From positions 1 to 11,309 of the forward strand of contig JAAZOE010000214.1 of assembly GCA_012797915.1 (NCBI GenBank): a stretch of DNA of 11,309 nucleotides, in the 5' to 3' direction. Made by a program: the position numbers and the translations under genes. Positions 1-6,871 of this stretch are shown here, piece by piece. Origin of the DNA: Candidatus Zixiibacteriota bacterium (GTDB lineage: Bacteria > Zixibacteria > MSB-5A5 > GN15 > JAAZOE01). Every line of letters starts with the position of its first letter. Positions within the stretch are counted from its first letter, which is position 1. The notes below the pieces were generated by a model that saw only the letters and a list, made by a program, of their open reading frames with translations, was not told the origin of the DNA and did not search any database.

Positions 1-1523
1 AGGGCGATGATGTTTTTCTGGGCCGCTTCCGACATGAATTCGGCAACCGGCACCAGCACGGTGCCGAATTTTTCCAGGCGGGCGGGGAAGTCGATGTCGC
101 CGACGCCGTAGTCGAACCGCAGGCGGGTGAAATCGCGGCAGACGCCGTTAAACGATTCGGTCAGCAGGCGGTTGATATATCCCAGTTTTTCCGGGTGCGG
201 CAGGTCGCTGATCCATTGATAGGGGCGGTAGAAGGCGGCGGCCAGGGAGTTATCCGGCTCCAGCAGGTTGATTTCCAGTTTGGGGATGGCCATGTTCAGC
301 CGCTTGATGATTTCGAAGCCGGAACCGATGGTGCCGTCCTGGTCCACCGGTCCGCCATACCAGTATTCGCGGTTGATGAACATATAGTGGTTGAGGCCCT
401 TGAACCCGCCGGCCAACCCGGCGGCGACAAAATACCGGCGGCGGCCATCGGTGATGGGAAACATCTTTTCCGACTCGCTGCGGTTGGTGGTCATGCTGCC
501 GGAGATGAAGGACGGAGCCCAGGCGAAGTCGGTCATGGTGCGCATGTAGCGGGCCTTCTGCATCAGGTCGAAGGCGGTGCCATCGGGAAAGACCGACGCC
601 CCAACCAGATGCTCCTCCTCGTGCGCGGTTTTGAGGGCGAAGGCCGGCAGCGGGTGTTCATTGCGGAAATAGAGAGAGCGGAAAAACATCGGCAGAACGG
701 TGTAGGAACGGAACAGCTCCTCCATGCCGTTCAGGAATTCGGACAGGTACCATTCCTTGAATTGGAACCAGTCCATCAACTTGGGCATGTCCTTAAAATC
801 GGCGCCGGTCAGGTCGCGCGGCGGCTGGGCCTCGGCGAAACTCTTGTGCTTCTCATGCCAGGCGGCATTGAGATTCTTGATGTCGGCGTACTTGTTTTCC
901 AGATACATCGGGTAGACCGTGCCGGTCACATAGTCGTTGTAATCGGCCTCCAGCGGTTTGGTGCGATGGCAGAAGGAGGTTTCGAAGTCGAATTCAATCA
1001 GAAACACCGGCCCGCGGGGATGGATGTAGTTCTTGGTCGTCTCGATCAGGTTTTTCATGTAGTTTTTCAGGTAATGCTGGAAATTGGGATGCAGGTAGCT
1101 GACCAGTTTGCCGCCGGGGACATTGACCATTTCCATCAGGTGGACGGTCTCCCCCTTGGCATCGCGGGCCAGAAGCGATTGGTCGGCCAGGACGAAATCG
1201 GGGATGCCGCCGTTGGGCCATTGGCCGGAAATCCAGGGGCCGGGCCGAAGAATGACCTTAAAGCCGAACTCTCGGGCCAGTTCCAGGAAGACGATCAGGT
1301 CCTTGCGGGGGTCTTGGAAGCCGTTGAAGTCGATATCTTTGTTTTTATCCTGATGGAGATTCCAAGGGACGGCGGTGGAGATGATCCGGAACCCGGCTCG
1401 TTTGATACGTTCGAAACAGACCGACCAGTGCCGTTTGTCGACCCGGAAGTAGTGCATTTCGACCGAGAAGGGGTAGTAGATATCCTTTCCGATCGTCAAT
1501 CGGTTGCGGTCAACTCCAAGCAT
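1..1523 (-). CDS. Clan GH-A glycoside hydrolase-like protein (GH35/GH42 type), C-terminus cut by window edge
   Basis: The gene reads from ATG at 1523 leftwards off the window, giving 507 complete codons with no stop. No signal peptide is visible, so it is probably cytoplasmic. Residues 21-110 match the GH35 TIM-barrel opening: MHYFRV (23-28), AVPWNLHQ (51-58), IDFNGFQDP (64-72), RPGPWISGQWPNGGIPDF (93-110). Residues 205-236 look GH42-like (YLENKYADIKNLNAAW ... QPPR). The acid/base region is IEFDFETSF (176-184), aligning with the family's Q-(I/L)-(D/E)-N-E, so E181 is kept but the preceding Asn is Phe180. The HE and EW motifs read HQ (57-58) and QW (101-102), and no Glu is seen at the expected nucleophile site (about 337-345, PSFISGSMT). 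It may be a beta-galactosidase relative with changed or lost activity. An AGGGAG SD lies 4 bases before the start, behind a good promoter. The fold family is fairly sure; the activity is unknown. Confidence 0.85.
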   Translation of the reverse strand, partial: MLGVDRNRLTIGKDIYYPFSVEMHYFRVDKRHWSVCFERIKRAGFRIISTAVPWNLHQDKNKDIDFNGFQDPRKDLIVFLELAREFGFKVILRPGPWISGQWPNGGIPDFVLADQSLLARDAKGETVHLMEMVNVPGGKLVSYLHPNFQHYLKNYMKNLIETTKNYIHPRGPVFLIEFDFETSFCHRTKPLEADYNDYVTGTVYPMYLENKYADIKNLNAAWHEKHKSFAEAQPPRDLTGADFKDMPKLMDWFQFKEWYLSEFLNGMEELFRSYTVLPMFFRSLYFRNEHPLPAFALKTAHEEEHLVGASVFPDGTAFDLMQKARYMRTMTDFAWAPSFISGSMTTNRSESEKMFPITDGRRRYFVAAGLAGGFKGLNHYMFINREYWYGGPVDQDGTIGSGFEIIKRLNMAIPKLEINLLEPDNSLAAAFYRPYQWISDLPHPEKLGYINRLLTESFNGVCRDFTRLRFDYGVGDIDFPARLEKFGTVLVPVAEFMSEAAQKNIIA

Positions 1524-1527
1524 ATAA

Positions 1528-1533
1528 CTCCCT
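1528..1533 (-). promoter_or_regulatory. Ribosome binding site of the GH-A-like gene
   Basis: AGGGAG on the minus strand ends 4 bases before ATG 1523. The spacing is a little short, but no other start fits the GH35-like N-terminus as well. Confidence 0.6.
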
Positions 1534-1579
1534 GAATATCAAAGGATTACAACTTTTCAGCATCCAATACCGTGATTGA

Positions 1580-1608
1580 ATCTTAACAAATCAGGGCCAA
1601 AATGTCAA
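1580..1608 (-). promoter_or_regulatory. Sigma-70-like promoter for the GH-A-like gene
   Basis: The minus strand has a perfect -35 TTGACA (1603-1608), a 17-base spacer and -10 TAAGAT (1580-1585). Transcription would start near 1573, giving a leader of about 50 bases before ATG 1523. The gene therefore probably forms its own transcription unit, separate from the large Ig-repeat gene upstream. Confidence 0.6.
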
Positions 1609-1703
1609 CTAAAATCGTGCGTTTTGCCGCCACCTCCGACGTAAGAGCAATTATAGCAATTGATTACGTGGACTGTTTTCCTGAAGAGGAAGGGCGTATG
1701 CAA

Positions 1704-1728
1704 AGCGATTCATATTCGTCGAATCGCT
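1704..1728. repeat. Inverted repeat, 8-bp arms
   Basis: AGCGATTC (1704-1711) and GAATCGCT (1721-1728) are exact reverse complements around a 9-base loop. No T-tract follows on either strand, so it does not look like an intrinsic terminator. It sits about 130 bases upstream of the likely transcription start of the GH-A-like gene and could be a protein binding site. Confidence 0.45.
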
Positions 1729-1737
1729 GATGAAACT

Positions 1738-1862
1738 CTTTCCACAACCTGTTAACAGTGTTGATATTACGATTTGTCGAAAATTGATGCTGACTGATAG
1801 TCATAAGCCATTATTATACAGCAGATTACATAATCCACAGCTTGTCCACATTGTTATCAACT
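1738..1862 (-). other. Cluster of DnaA-box-like 9-mers
   Basis: On the minus strand four 9-mers resemble the DnaA box TGTGGATAA: AGTTGATAA (1854-1862, two differences), TGTGGACAA (1842-1850, one), TGTGGATTA (1831-1839, one) and TGTGGAAAG (1738-1746, two). The first three share an orientation and lie 11-12 bases apart, about one helical turn. The surrounding sequence is AT-rich and gene-free. This is the look of an origin or a DnaA-bound regulatory region, but no box is perfect and no dnaA, dnaN or other origin-linked gene is visible here. Confidence 0.3.
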
Positions 1863-1868
1863 GTGTGG

Positions 1869-4535
1869 CTATCGCAAGAGTATCATCTTGCGCGATGTGG
1901 TAAGTTGTTCTGATTTAATTTGATAGAGGTAAATACCAGACGCCGCCTGTCTTCCGGAGCCATCTCGGCCATCCCATGTGACACTATGTCGGCCAGCATC
2001 GTATTCCCGGTCGGCCAGAGTCGCGACCTTTTGTCCAAGAATATTGAAAATGGAGATCCTGACCGATTCCCGACGGGTCAAGGTGAAGCGGATGGTCGTC
2101 TGCGGGTTGAACGGGTTGGGGAAGTTTTGTTCCAGCTCGGCCCGGGTCGGAAGGGCAGGCGGGGTGTCATCGGCCGACACCGGGGCATGAACCAGACCCA
2201 ACAACACCAGCGGGGTATAGGTCGAGGCACTGAGATGGGTGGCGACGGAGAACGGTTCTCCCGGGGCGGCCAGCGGAGGCTCCCCTTTCAGGGTGCGATC
2301 GAAGGCGAAGTCTCCCCGGCTGCCGATTTTGACCGAATCGTATTGGAACACCGATCCGGCGCCCCAGGAGCCGGTATCGGTGAAATAGGCGGTGAAATAG
2401 AGGCCGCCGGGCGGCTGGATATATTGACTGTCGAAGAAGATGAATTCGGCCTCGAAGAAAAGGCTTTCCGGGAAGATCATGCTGGTTTTATAGAAGGCGT
2501 TGTCGAGGATCGGGCCCAGCACGATCGAATCGCACACGAAGTCGGGGTCGTACCAGCGAAAACCGGTGATGGCCGCGGAGATGAACGAGTCGTTGGCGAT
2601 GGTTATGGGAATGGCCAGGGTACCGGCGCCATCCCAGGTCATATCCGGGGACTGAAGGGTATCGGCTTCGCCGGGATCATTGGCGTTTGCCGGGACTTCG
2701 GTGACGGTGATCGAAAACTGCCTGACCCGGGTGTCGATGCCGTCGGACAGATGGACATCGAACAAATAGCTCCCCGCCTGGGTGTAATCCGGGCGGAACT
2801 CAAACAGGGCCGAGACGCCGTCGTCGGCCACCGAGAACCAGACGTTCCCTTTAAGCGAATCGCTTTCCGGCGGGGGGGTCAGCCAGAACTCCAGCGGTCC
2901 CCCTTCGCAATCGCCGCCGACGAATTCGATGGCAGTCAGGCGGCCTTCGGCGATAGTCGTCACCGCCGGACCCATGACCAGCGACGGCAGCCAGTTGCCG
3001 GTGTCGACGACGGTTACGGGGACGATTTCGGTATCGATCACCTCCCCCTCGCCGGCGAAAAACAGGAAATCATAGACGGCGGTCCCTTGTCGGCAATCGG
3101 GGGCGAAGGTTAACGTATAGGCGGAATCATCGAAGCTTACATGGTCGGGAATCGACACCGTATCCATCCGGATCGCCAGCGGCGTCTGGGTGGAGTCATC
3201 CGGATCATACGCCGCCAGGGTGAAACGCAGCGTATCCCCCTCGATGACCGAATCGGGCGGGATCGGATTGATGGCCGGGCGCTGGTCGCCGGCATCGGTG
3301 ACGGTGATGATGACCGTTTCCGAATCGGTGTAGGCGCCATCGCCGGAGTAAAAGCCGACCGAATACTCCCCCTGCCGCCAGAATTTCGGCTTGAACCAGA
3401 ACGAGCCGTAGCCGTTGGCACTGTCGACAAAGCGAACCTCGCTGGTATCGCGGGGCAGTTTCAGGCTGTCATACCACAACTGCGGCAGGAAGCCGTCGGG
3501 GTCGACGGCGTGAATGGGAAACTCGAGGACCTGCCCCTCGACCACTTCTCTCGGCCCGATTAAATCGAGGTCCGGGGCGCCGGTGTTATCGGTGACCTGA
3601 ATGGTGACAAGCATCGTATCGGCGCCGAAGTCGGGAATGGCGAGAGAACTGTCCGAGACGATGAAGGTCACGTCGTATAAGCCGGCCTGAGAGGTATCCG
3701 GATTGAATCGGAAACGGCCGGTATTGTTTTGATTGTCCGTAAAGCTCCCATTGGGTACCGGCACATTCTGAGCAGTCATCAGCACCGTATCGCCATCCGG
3801 ATCGGAAGCGATGATGTCCAGTGAGAGGGAGGCTCCCTCGGCCACGATTTGGGTATCTATCGGTATCAGGAACGGCGCGCGGTTGGGGCCTTTTTCGACG
3901 ATGATGGGGACGGTCATGCTGTCGGCCAACTGGCCGTCGGAGGCGACGAATCTGACGTCGAAGGTGCCGATCTGGGTGGAATCGGGGGTGAATTCGAAGA
4001 CGCCGGTTCCATTAAGACTATCGACGAAGGTCGCATTGGCGGGAAGTGATCCGGCCGCAGTGGATAGCGCAGGGATGGTGATGTTCGGATCGGTAGCCGT
4101 AACGGTGAACCGCAGCGTTTCCCGTTGAATCATGGTTTGGGGCAGGAGGGTATCGATTACCGGCGGTACGTTGACGGCAACGACGGTGAAAACAGTCTGG
4201 ACGGAACCCGTATCCTGACCGTCGGTGGCATAGAAGGTGATCGTATGCACGCCGATGTGGCTGGGGGTCGGGTTGAAATGGAAGCCGCATTGACCGGTAC
4301 CATTGTTACCGCCGATAATGTATATATATTCCGAGCTATCTGACACCCAAATCCGGGTAATGATATCGTCGTCAGGATCATCCGCTATGAGAACATACGT
4401 ATAGAAATCACCCACCGCAATCGTTGTGTCGGAAGGATAATCAGTGAAGACCGGAGCCTGGTTTTGTCCGATGGCGGGGCCAGCAACGGAGAGGGCGAGC
4501 AGGATCAGCCCGAAACAGATTCGATAGCGTGGCAC
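1869..4535 (-). CDS. Large secreted Ig/cadherin-like repeat protein with T9SS type A sorting domain
   Basis: This protein of 888 residues is probably exported through Sec and then T9SS to the cell surface. The start taken is GTG 4535: an AAAGG SD lies 7 bases before it, and it gives a clean signal peptide (PRYR, then ICFGLILLALSVAGPAIG). The longer ATG at 4562 has no SD and sits right against a promoter -10 box. Six Ig/cadherin-like repeats of about 95-100 residues follow, starting near residues 27, 124, 220, 320, 419 and 516, with recurring DPDG/DPDD turns, FxFxPD strands and a closing VTV strand. Residues 615-780 form an unrecognised beta-rich region that somewhat resembles the cohesin-like domains of the neighbours. 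The tail (800-888) is a typical T9SS type A domain: LEQNFPNPFNP, IFNILGQKVATL, WDGRD, ASGIYLYQI, SRKMILLR. An adhesive or structural surface role is likely; the ligand is unknown. Confidence 0.88.
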   Translation of the reverse strand: MPRYRICFGLILLALSVAGPAIGQNQAPVFTDYPSDTTIAVGDFYTYVLIADDPDDDIITRIWVSDSSEYIYIIGGNNGTGQCGFHFNPTPSHIGVHTITFYATDGQDTGSVQTVFTVVAVNVPPVIDTLLPQTMIQRETLRFTVTATDPNITIPALSTAAGSLPANATFVDSLNGTGVFEFTPDSTQIGTFDVRFVASDGQLADSMTVPIIVEKGPNRAPFLIPIDTQIVAEGASLSLDIIASDPDGDTVLMTAQNVPVPNGSFTDNQNNTGRFRFNPDTSQAGLYDVTFIVSDSSLAIPDFGADTMLVTIQVTDNTGAPDLDLIGPREVVEGQVLEFPIHAVDPDGFLPQLWYDSLKLPRDTSEVRFVDSANGYGSFWFKPKFWRQGEYSVGFYSGDGAYTDSETVIITVTDAGDQRPAINPIPPDSVIEGDTLRFTLAAYDPDDSTQTPLAIRMDTVSIPDHVSFDDSAYTLTFAPDCRQGTAVYDFLFFAGEGEVIDTEIVPVTVVDTGNWLPSLVMGPAVTTIAEGRLTAIEFVGGDCEGGPLEFWLTPPPESDSLKGNVWFSVADDGVSALFEFRPDYTQAGSYLFDVHLSDGIDTRVRQFSITVTEVPANANDPGEADTLQSPDMTWDGAGTLAIPITIANDSFISAAITGFRWYDPDFVCDSIVLGPILDNAFYKTSMIFPESLFFEAEFIFFDSQYIQPPGGLYFTAYFTDTGSWGAGSVFQYDSVKIGSRGDFAFDRTLKGEPPLAAPGEPFSVATHLSASTYTPLVLLGLVHAPVSADDTPPALPTRAELEQNFPNPFNPQTTIRFTLTRRESVRISIFNILGQKVATLADREYDAGRHSVTWDGRDGSGRQAASGIYLYQIKSEQLTTSRKMILLR

Positions 4536-4542
4536 CAGACAA

Positions 4543-4547
4543 CCTTT
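4543..4547 (-). promoter_or_regulatory. Ribosome binding site that decides the GTG start at 4535
   Basis: AAAGG on the minus strand lies 7 bases before GTG 4535. The upstream ATG at 4562 has no SD and would fall at about the transcription start, which favours the GTG. Confidence 0.55.
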
Positions 4548-4568
4548 CAGCCGGCCGTTCATAGGAAT

Positions 4569-4596
4569 AAGTTACACGAATCCCGGTTGGCGTCAA
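4569..4596 (-). promoter_or_regulatory. Promoter of the large Ig-repeat gene
   Basis: The minus strand has TTGACG (4591-4596), a 16-base spacer and TAACTT (4569-4574). Read as the Bacteroidetes type, it is TTG-N19-TAnnTT. Transcription would begin near 4561-4563, so a usable leader exists only for GTG 4535, which lies about 26 bases downstream. The box geometry matches the promoters at 6829 and 9319. Confidence 0.6.
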
Positions 4597-4724
4597 CCCA
4601 AATATTGCCGCCGGAGGCGACGCGGTTTACGGACCATCAAAGGCTTATACACAAGTATGGCCGATACGGCCCAAGCGGATATGCCGAAACCCGCCGGCGG
4701 CGGCAGGCCAAGGTCAGGGGACGC

Positions 4725-5642
4725 TCACCGAACCAGGGTCATTTTCCTTGTGTCGGCATATCCTCTGGTGACCATTCTACAGGCATAGATGCCGGAGGCC
4801 ACAGCGACGCCATCCTGGTCCGTACCATCCCATAAAACCTGATACATTCCGGCGTCGATTTCGCCGCTGACCAGGGTCTTCACGTACTGGCCGAGGACGT
4901 TGAAGATGGAGATATCGACAGACCCTTTCCGTCCCATGGTAAAGGAAATAACCGTCGAGGGGTTAAACGGGTTGGGATAGTTCTGGCCGAGGCGGCAGAC
5001 GGCGGGGAGGCGGGGATCGGACTCATCGACGGCCACCGCCGGCACCCAGGCCGGAAAGCACCATATCCCATAGTTGTTGTCATCAAGAAACGTCGTCGTC
5101 ATTTGAAACCCGCCGAGATCGGCAAATGAGAATGTCCAGGGTCCGGCGGCGGAATTGATGTTCACGCACAAGGCCGACAAGGTCGTGGGGATGCCCTCGA
5201 TATCAAGGTGGATAGAGAGCATGTGCTGTAACGGACCGGAGCTCATTCCCTGGCTGAGCAACACAGCGCCGCCGATCGCGAGGTGAGCAGGGACACCGGA
5301 GTCCACAACCAGGATCCCCTGGCCGAAGTCAAATATGTCCTCCGGCGGATCGATACGGCTGCCGAAGACATGGGTGACATACTGGCCGGGTCCCCATCCG
5401 GCAGGCTGGGCGGCAAAGGTCCGGAAAATCCCGCTGGGGGAGGTGAACTCGATCGGGAAGGCAAACTCCCGGCAGCGGACATCATTGGCGATCCAGATAT
5501 CGAGCGTCGGAGGATCCCCGGTAAGGTAATCGATGGTATCGCCGACGACCCGAAGATCGATCTGGGCGTTGCCGGCCGCGTGGGCCGCGGCCGAGGAGAG
5601 AATCAGCACCGTTGAGGTAACGATGACGAATGTCCGCTTCAT
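4725..5642 (-). CDS. Secreted cohesin-like domain protein with T9SS type A sorting domain (paralogue 2)
   Basis: This is a protein of 305 residues. The start is ATG 5642: GGAGG lies 8 bases upstream, and the in-frame GTG at 5651 overlaps that SD, so it is rejected. The signal peptide is MKRTFVIVTSTVLILSSAAAHA, with cleavage before AGNAQID. Residues 24-200 form a beta-sandwich resembling the cohesin-like domains common in Zixibacteria-type surface proteins, with LDIWIAND (48-54 region), GSRIDPP (94-100) and conserved Cys57, Cys159 and Cys195. The tail (about 217-305) is the T9SS type A domain: LGQNYPNPFNP, ISIFNVLGQYVKTL, LWDGTDQDG, DTRKMTLVR. It is a clear tandem duplicate of the gene at 5807-6709. 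A strong terminator separates the two, and no convincing own promoter was found. The role is unknown; surface display of a binding domain is the likeliest reading. Confidence 0.88.
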   Translation of the reverse strand: MKRTFVIVTSTVLILSSAAAHAAGNAQIDLRVVGDTIDYLTGDPPTLDIWIANDVRCREFAFPIEFTSPSGIFRTFAAQPAGWGPGQYVTHVFGSRIDPPEDIFDFGQGILVVDSGVPAHLAIGGAVLLSQGMSSGPLQHMLSIHLDIEGIPTTLSALCVNINSAAGPWTFSFADLGGFQMTTTFLDDNNYGIWCFPAWVPAVAVDESDPRLPAVCRLGQNYPNPFNPSTVISFTMGRKGSVDISIFNVLGQYVKTLVSGEIDAGMYQVLWDGTDQDGVAVASGIYACRMVTRGYADTRKMTLVR

Positions 5643-5650
5643 GTTGAGCA

Positions 5651-5655
5651 CCTCC
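5651..5655 (-). promoter_or_regulatory. Ribosome binding site that decides the start at 5642
   Basis: GGAGG, within GGGAGGTG at 5649-5656 on the minus strand, lies 8 bases before ATG 5642. The GTG at 5649-5651 is part of the SD itself and so is not the start. Confidence 0.75.
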
Positions 5656-5756
5656 CGCCCGAATCCGCATTTTGTCTGTAATGACGCCTGATTTCATACC
5701 GCCGGGCAATCCAAAACTTTTTCATCGTCGCCGGCTATCAAGCCACAGGCGGGTAT

Positions 5757-5787
5757 AAAAAAAAGCCCCGTCGGAAACGGGGCTTTT
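5757..5787 (-). terminator. Strong intrinsic terminator after the cohesin-like paralogue 1
   Basis: AAAAGCCCCGT (5761-5771) and ACGGGGCTTTT (5777-5787) form a perfect 11-bp stem around a 5-base loop. On the minus strand it runs into eight T (5757-5764). It lies 19 bases after the stop of the gene ending at 5807 and should separate the two paralogues transcriptionally. Confidence 0.93.
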
Positions 5788-5806
5788 GGATTCCAAGAAA
5801 AGGTTT

Positions 5807-6709
5807 TTAACGCATCAGCGCCATCTTGCGGGTATCGACAAACTTGTCGGTGACCATCTTGTAGAAGTAGACGCCCGAGGCCACGGTGGCGCCGTTCTGA
5901 TCGGTGCCGTCCCAAATCGCCTGGTGAGCGCCAGCTTCGACTTCGCCGTTGACCAGGGTTTTCACATGCTGGCCGAGGACGTTGAAGATGGAGATGTCGA
6001 TTTTCCCTTTCCGTTCCATGCTGTAGTTAATCACGGTCGCCGGATTGAACGGGTTGGGATAGTTCTGTCCGAGGCTGTAAACCGCCGGGACATTGGGGTT
6101 TTCGCCATCGACGGCGACCGGAACCTTCACCGGGAAACACCAGGTCCCATCGCCACCGTCATCGAGGAAAGTGGACGTCATTTCAAGACCGCCATAGTCG
6201 ATGAAACTGTAAGTCATGGGACCGACGGCGGCATCGATATCCACACACAGCGTTCCGGATGCGGCCACATCGGCATCGAGATGGATCGAAATGACATGCT
6301 GCAATTCTCCGGCCGCCATGCCGGCACCGAACAGAATACCGGTTCCCATGCCGATCTGATTCGGCAAATAGGTCTCGACCACCAGAATGCCCGCCGTCAG
6401 ATCAAACAGGGTTGCCGGCGGATCGATGCGGCTGCCGGTGACATGCGTGACATACTTGCTGGTTCCCCAACCGGTGCCCTGCGCGACCCAGGTCCACGTC
6501 ACGCCATCGGGCGAGGATAATTCGATCGGGAACTGGAATCCGCCGCAGACGGCATCATTGGCGACCCAGATATCGATTGCGTTTTCAGCGGCATCGGCCC
6601 AGATCGTATCGCCGACGACGCGGACATCGATCTGCGCGTTTCCAGCCGCCTGCACCACGCCCCACGACAGCAACAACAACGACAACACCATTAACAGTTT
6701 ACACTTCAT
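5807..6709 (-). CDS. Secreted cohesin-like domain protein with T9SS type A sorting domain (paralogue 1)
   Basis: This is a protein of 300 residues. ATG 6709 is preferred over ATG 6724 because GGAGG, located inside the first codons of the longer form, lies 8 bases before it. It then opens with a standard signal peptide, MKCKLLMVLSLLLLSWGVVQA, cleaved before AGNAQID. Residues 23-198 are the cohesin-like beta-sandwich: AIDIWVAND (44-52), GSRIDPPATLFD (92-103), and Cys55, Cys155 and Cys191, all shared with the downstream paralogue. The T9SS type A domain fills about 212-300 (SLGQNYPNPFNPATV, ISIFNVLGQHVKTL, WDGTDQNG, ASGVYFYKM, DTRKMALMR). The duplication is visible at base level too, with near-identical stretches in the tail around 4890-4915 and 5970-5995. 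It has a promoter-like site about 120 bases upstream and its own terminator, so it is probably monocistronic. It is likely surface-anchored; its partner is unknown. Confidence 0.9.
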   Translation of the reverse strand: MKCKLLMVLSLLLLSWGVVQAAGNAQIDVRVVGDTIWADAAENAIDIWVANDAVCGGFQFPIELSSPDGVTWTWVAQGTGWGTSKYVTHVTGSRIDPPATLFDLTAGILVVETYLPNQIGMGTGILFGAGMAAGELQHVISIHLDADVAASGTLCVDIDAAVGPMTYSFIDYGGLEMTSTFLDDGGDGTWCFPVKVPVAVDGENPNVPAVYSLGQNYPNPFNPATVINYSMERKGKIDISIFNVLGQHVKTLVNGEVEAGAHQAIWDGTDQNGATVASGVYFYKMVTDKFVDTRKMALMR

Positions 6710-6717
6710 ACCATTTG

Positions 6718-6722
6718 CCTCC
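6718..6722 (-). promoter_or_regulatory. Ribosome binding site that decides the start at 6709
   Basis: GGAGG on the minus strand lies 8 bases before ATG 6709. It overlaps codons of the alternative ATG at 6724, which itself has no SD. Confidence 0.75.
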
Positions 6723-6828
6723 ATGCGAAATCTAGGTTTCAGGTCTGCTTAGATTCTCGCGGTTAAAGACCTCTCCCGGGCGTCTGACCATTGAAGACAA
6801 AGACGACCGGTCACAAATTCGTCAGGAT

Positions 6829-6856
6829 AAGGTACGCAAAAAAGTCTTCCAGTCAA
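6829..6856 (-). promoter_or_regulatory. Promoter-like site upstream of cohesin-like paralogue 1
   Basis: The minus strand has TTGACT (6851-6856), a 16-base spacer and TACCTT (6829-6834). The -10 is poor by the E. coli rule but fits TTG-N19-TAnnTT. Just upstream is a run of eight T (6858-6865) following the protease stop codon. The leader to ATG 6709 would be about 113 bases. The geometry is the same as at 4569-4596 and 9319-9346. Confidence 0.45.
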
Positions 6857-6871
6857 CAAAAAAAACCGACC

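Larger units (their letters stand above)
1524..1868. other. AT-rich intergenic region without a gene
   Basis: No coding frame is supported in these 345 bases, which are visibly richer in A+T than the flanking genes. Besides the promoter and SD at the left end, the stretch holds an inverted repeat ACGTAA/TTACGT (1639-1644, 1664-1669) and a perfect 8-bp stem AGCGATTC/GAATCGCT around a 9-base loop (1704-1728). It also holds the palindrome CTGTTAACAG (1749-1758), TGACT/AGTCA (1791-1803), and several DnaA-box-like 9-mers between 1738 and 1862. It could be a regulatory region or contain replication-origin elements. Confidence 0.7.

Noticed and set aside
195..1535. Long plus-strand open frame of 446 codons
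   Set aside because: It is antisense to the GH-A-like gene, whose minus-strand frame shows clear GH35 motifs, an SD and a promoter. The plus-strand translation is G/V/E-rich and lacks any domain.
1873..1892. Perfect 7-bp hairpin (CGCAAGA / TCTTGCG) at the end of the Ig-repeat gene, considered as a terminator
   Set aside because: It lies inside the last codons (RKMILLR) and no T-tract follows on the minus strand. The RKM codons of the conserved tail may create it by chance.
1920..3113. Plus-strand open frame of 397 codons
   Set aside because: It is a shadow of the Ig-repeat gene. The translation is low-complexity (GDGDR-type) and matches no family.
4650..4724. GC-rich palindrome CCGCCGGCGG after the stop at 4725, considered as a terminator
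   Set aside because: It has no loop and no T-tract follows, so it was not called.
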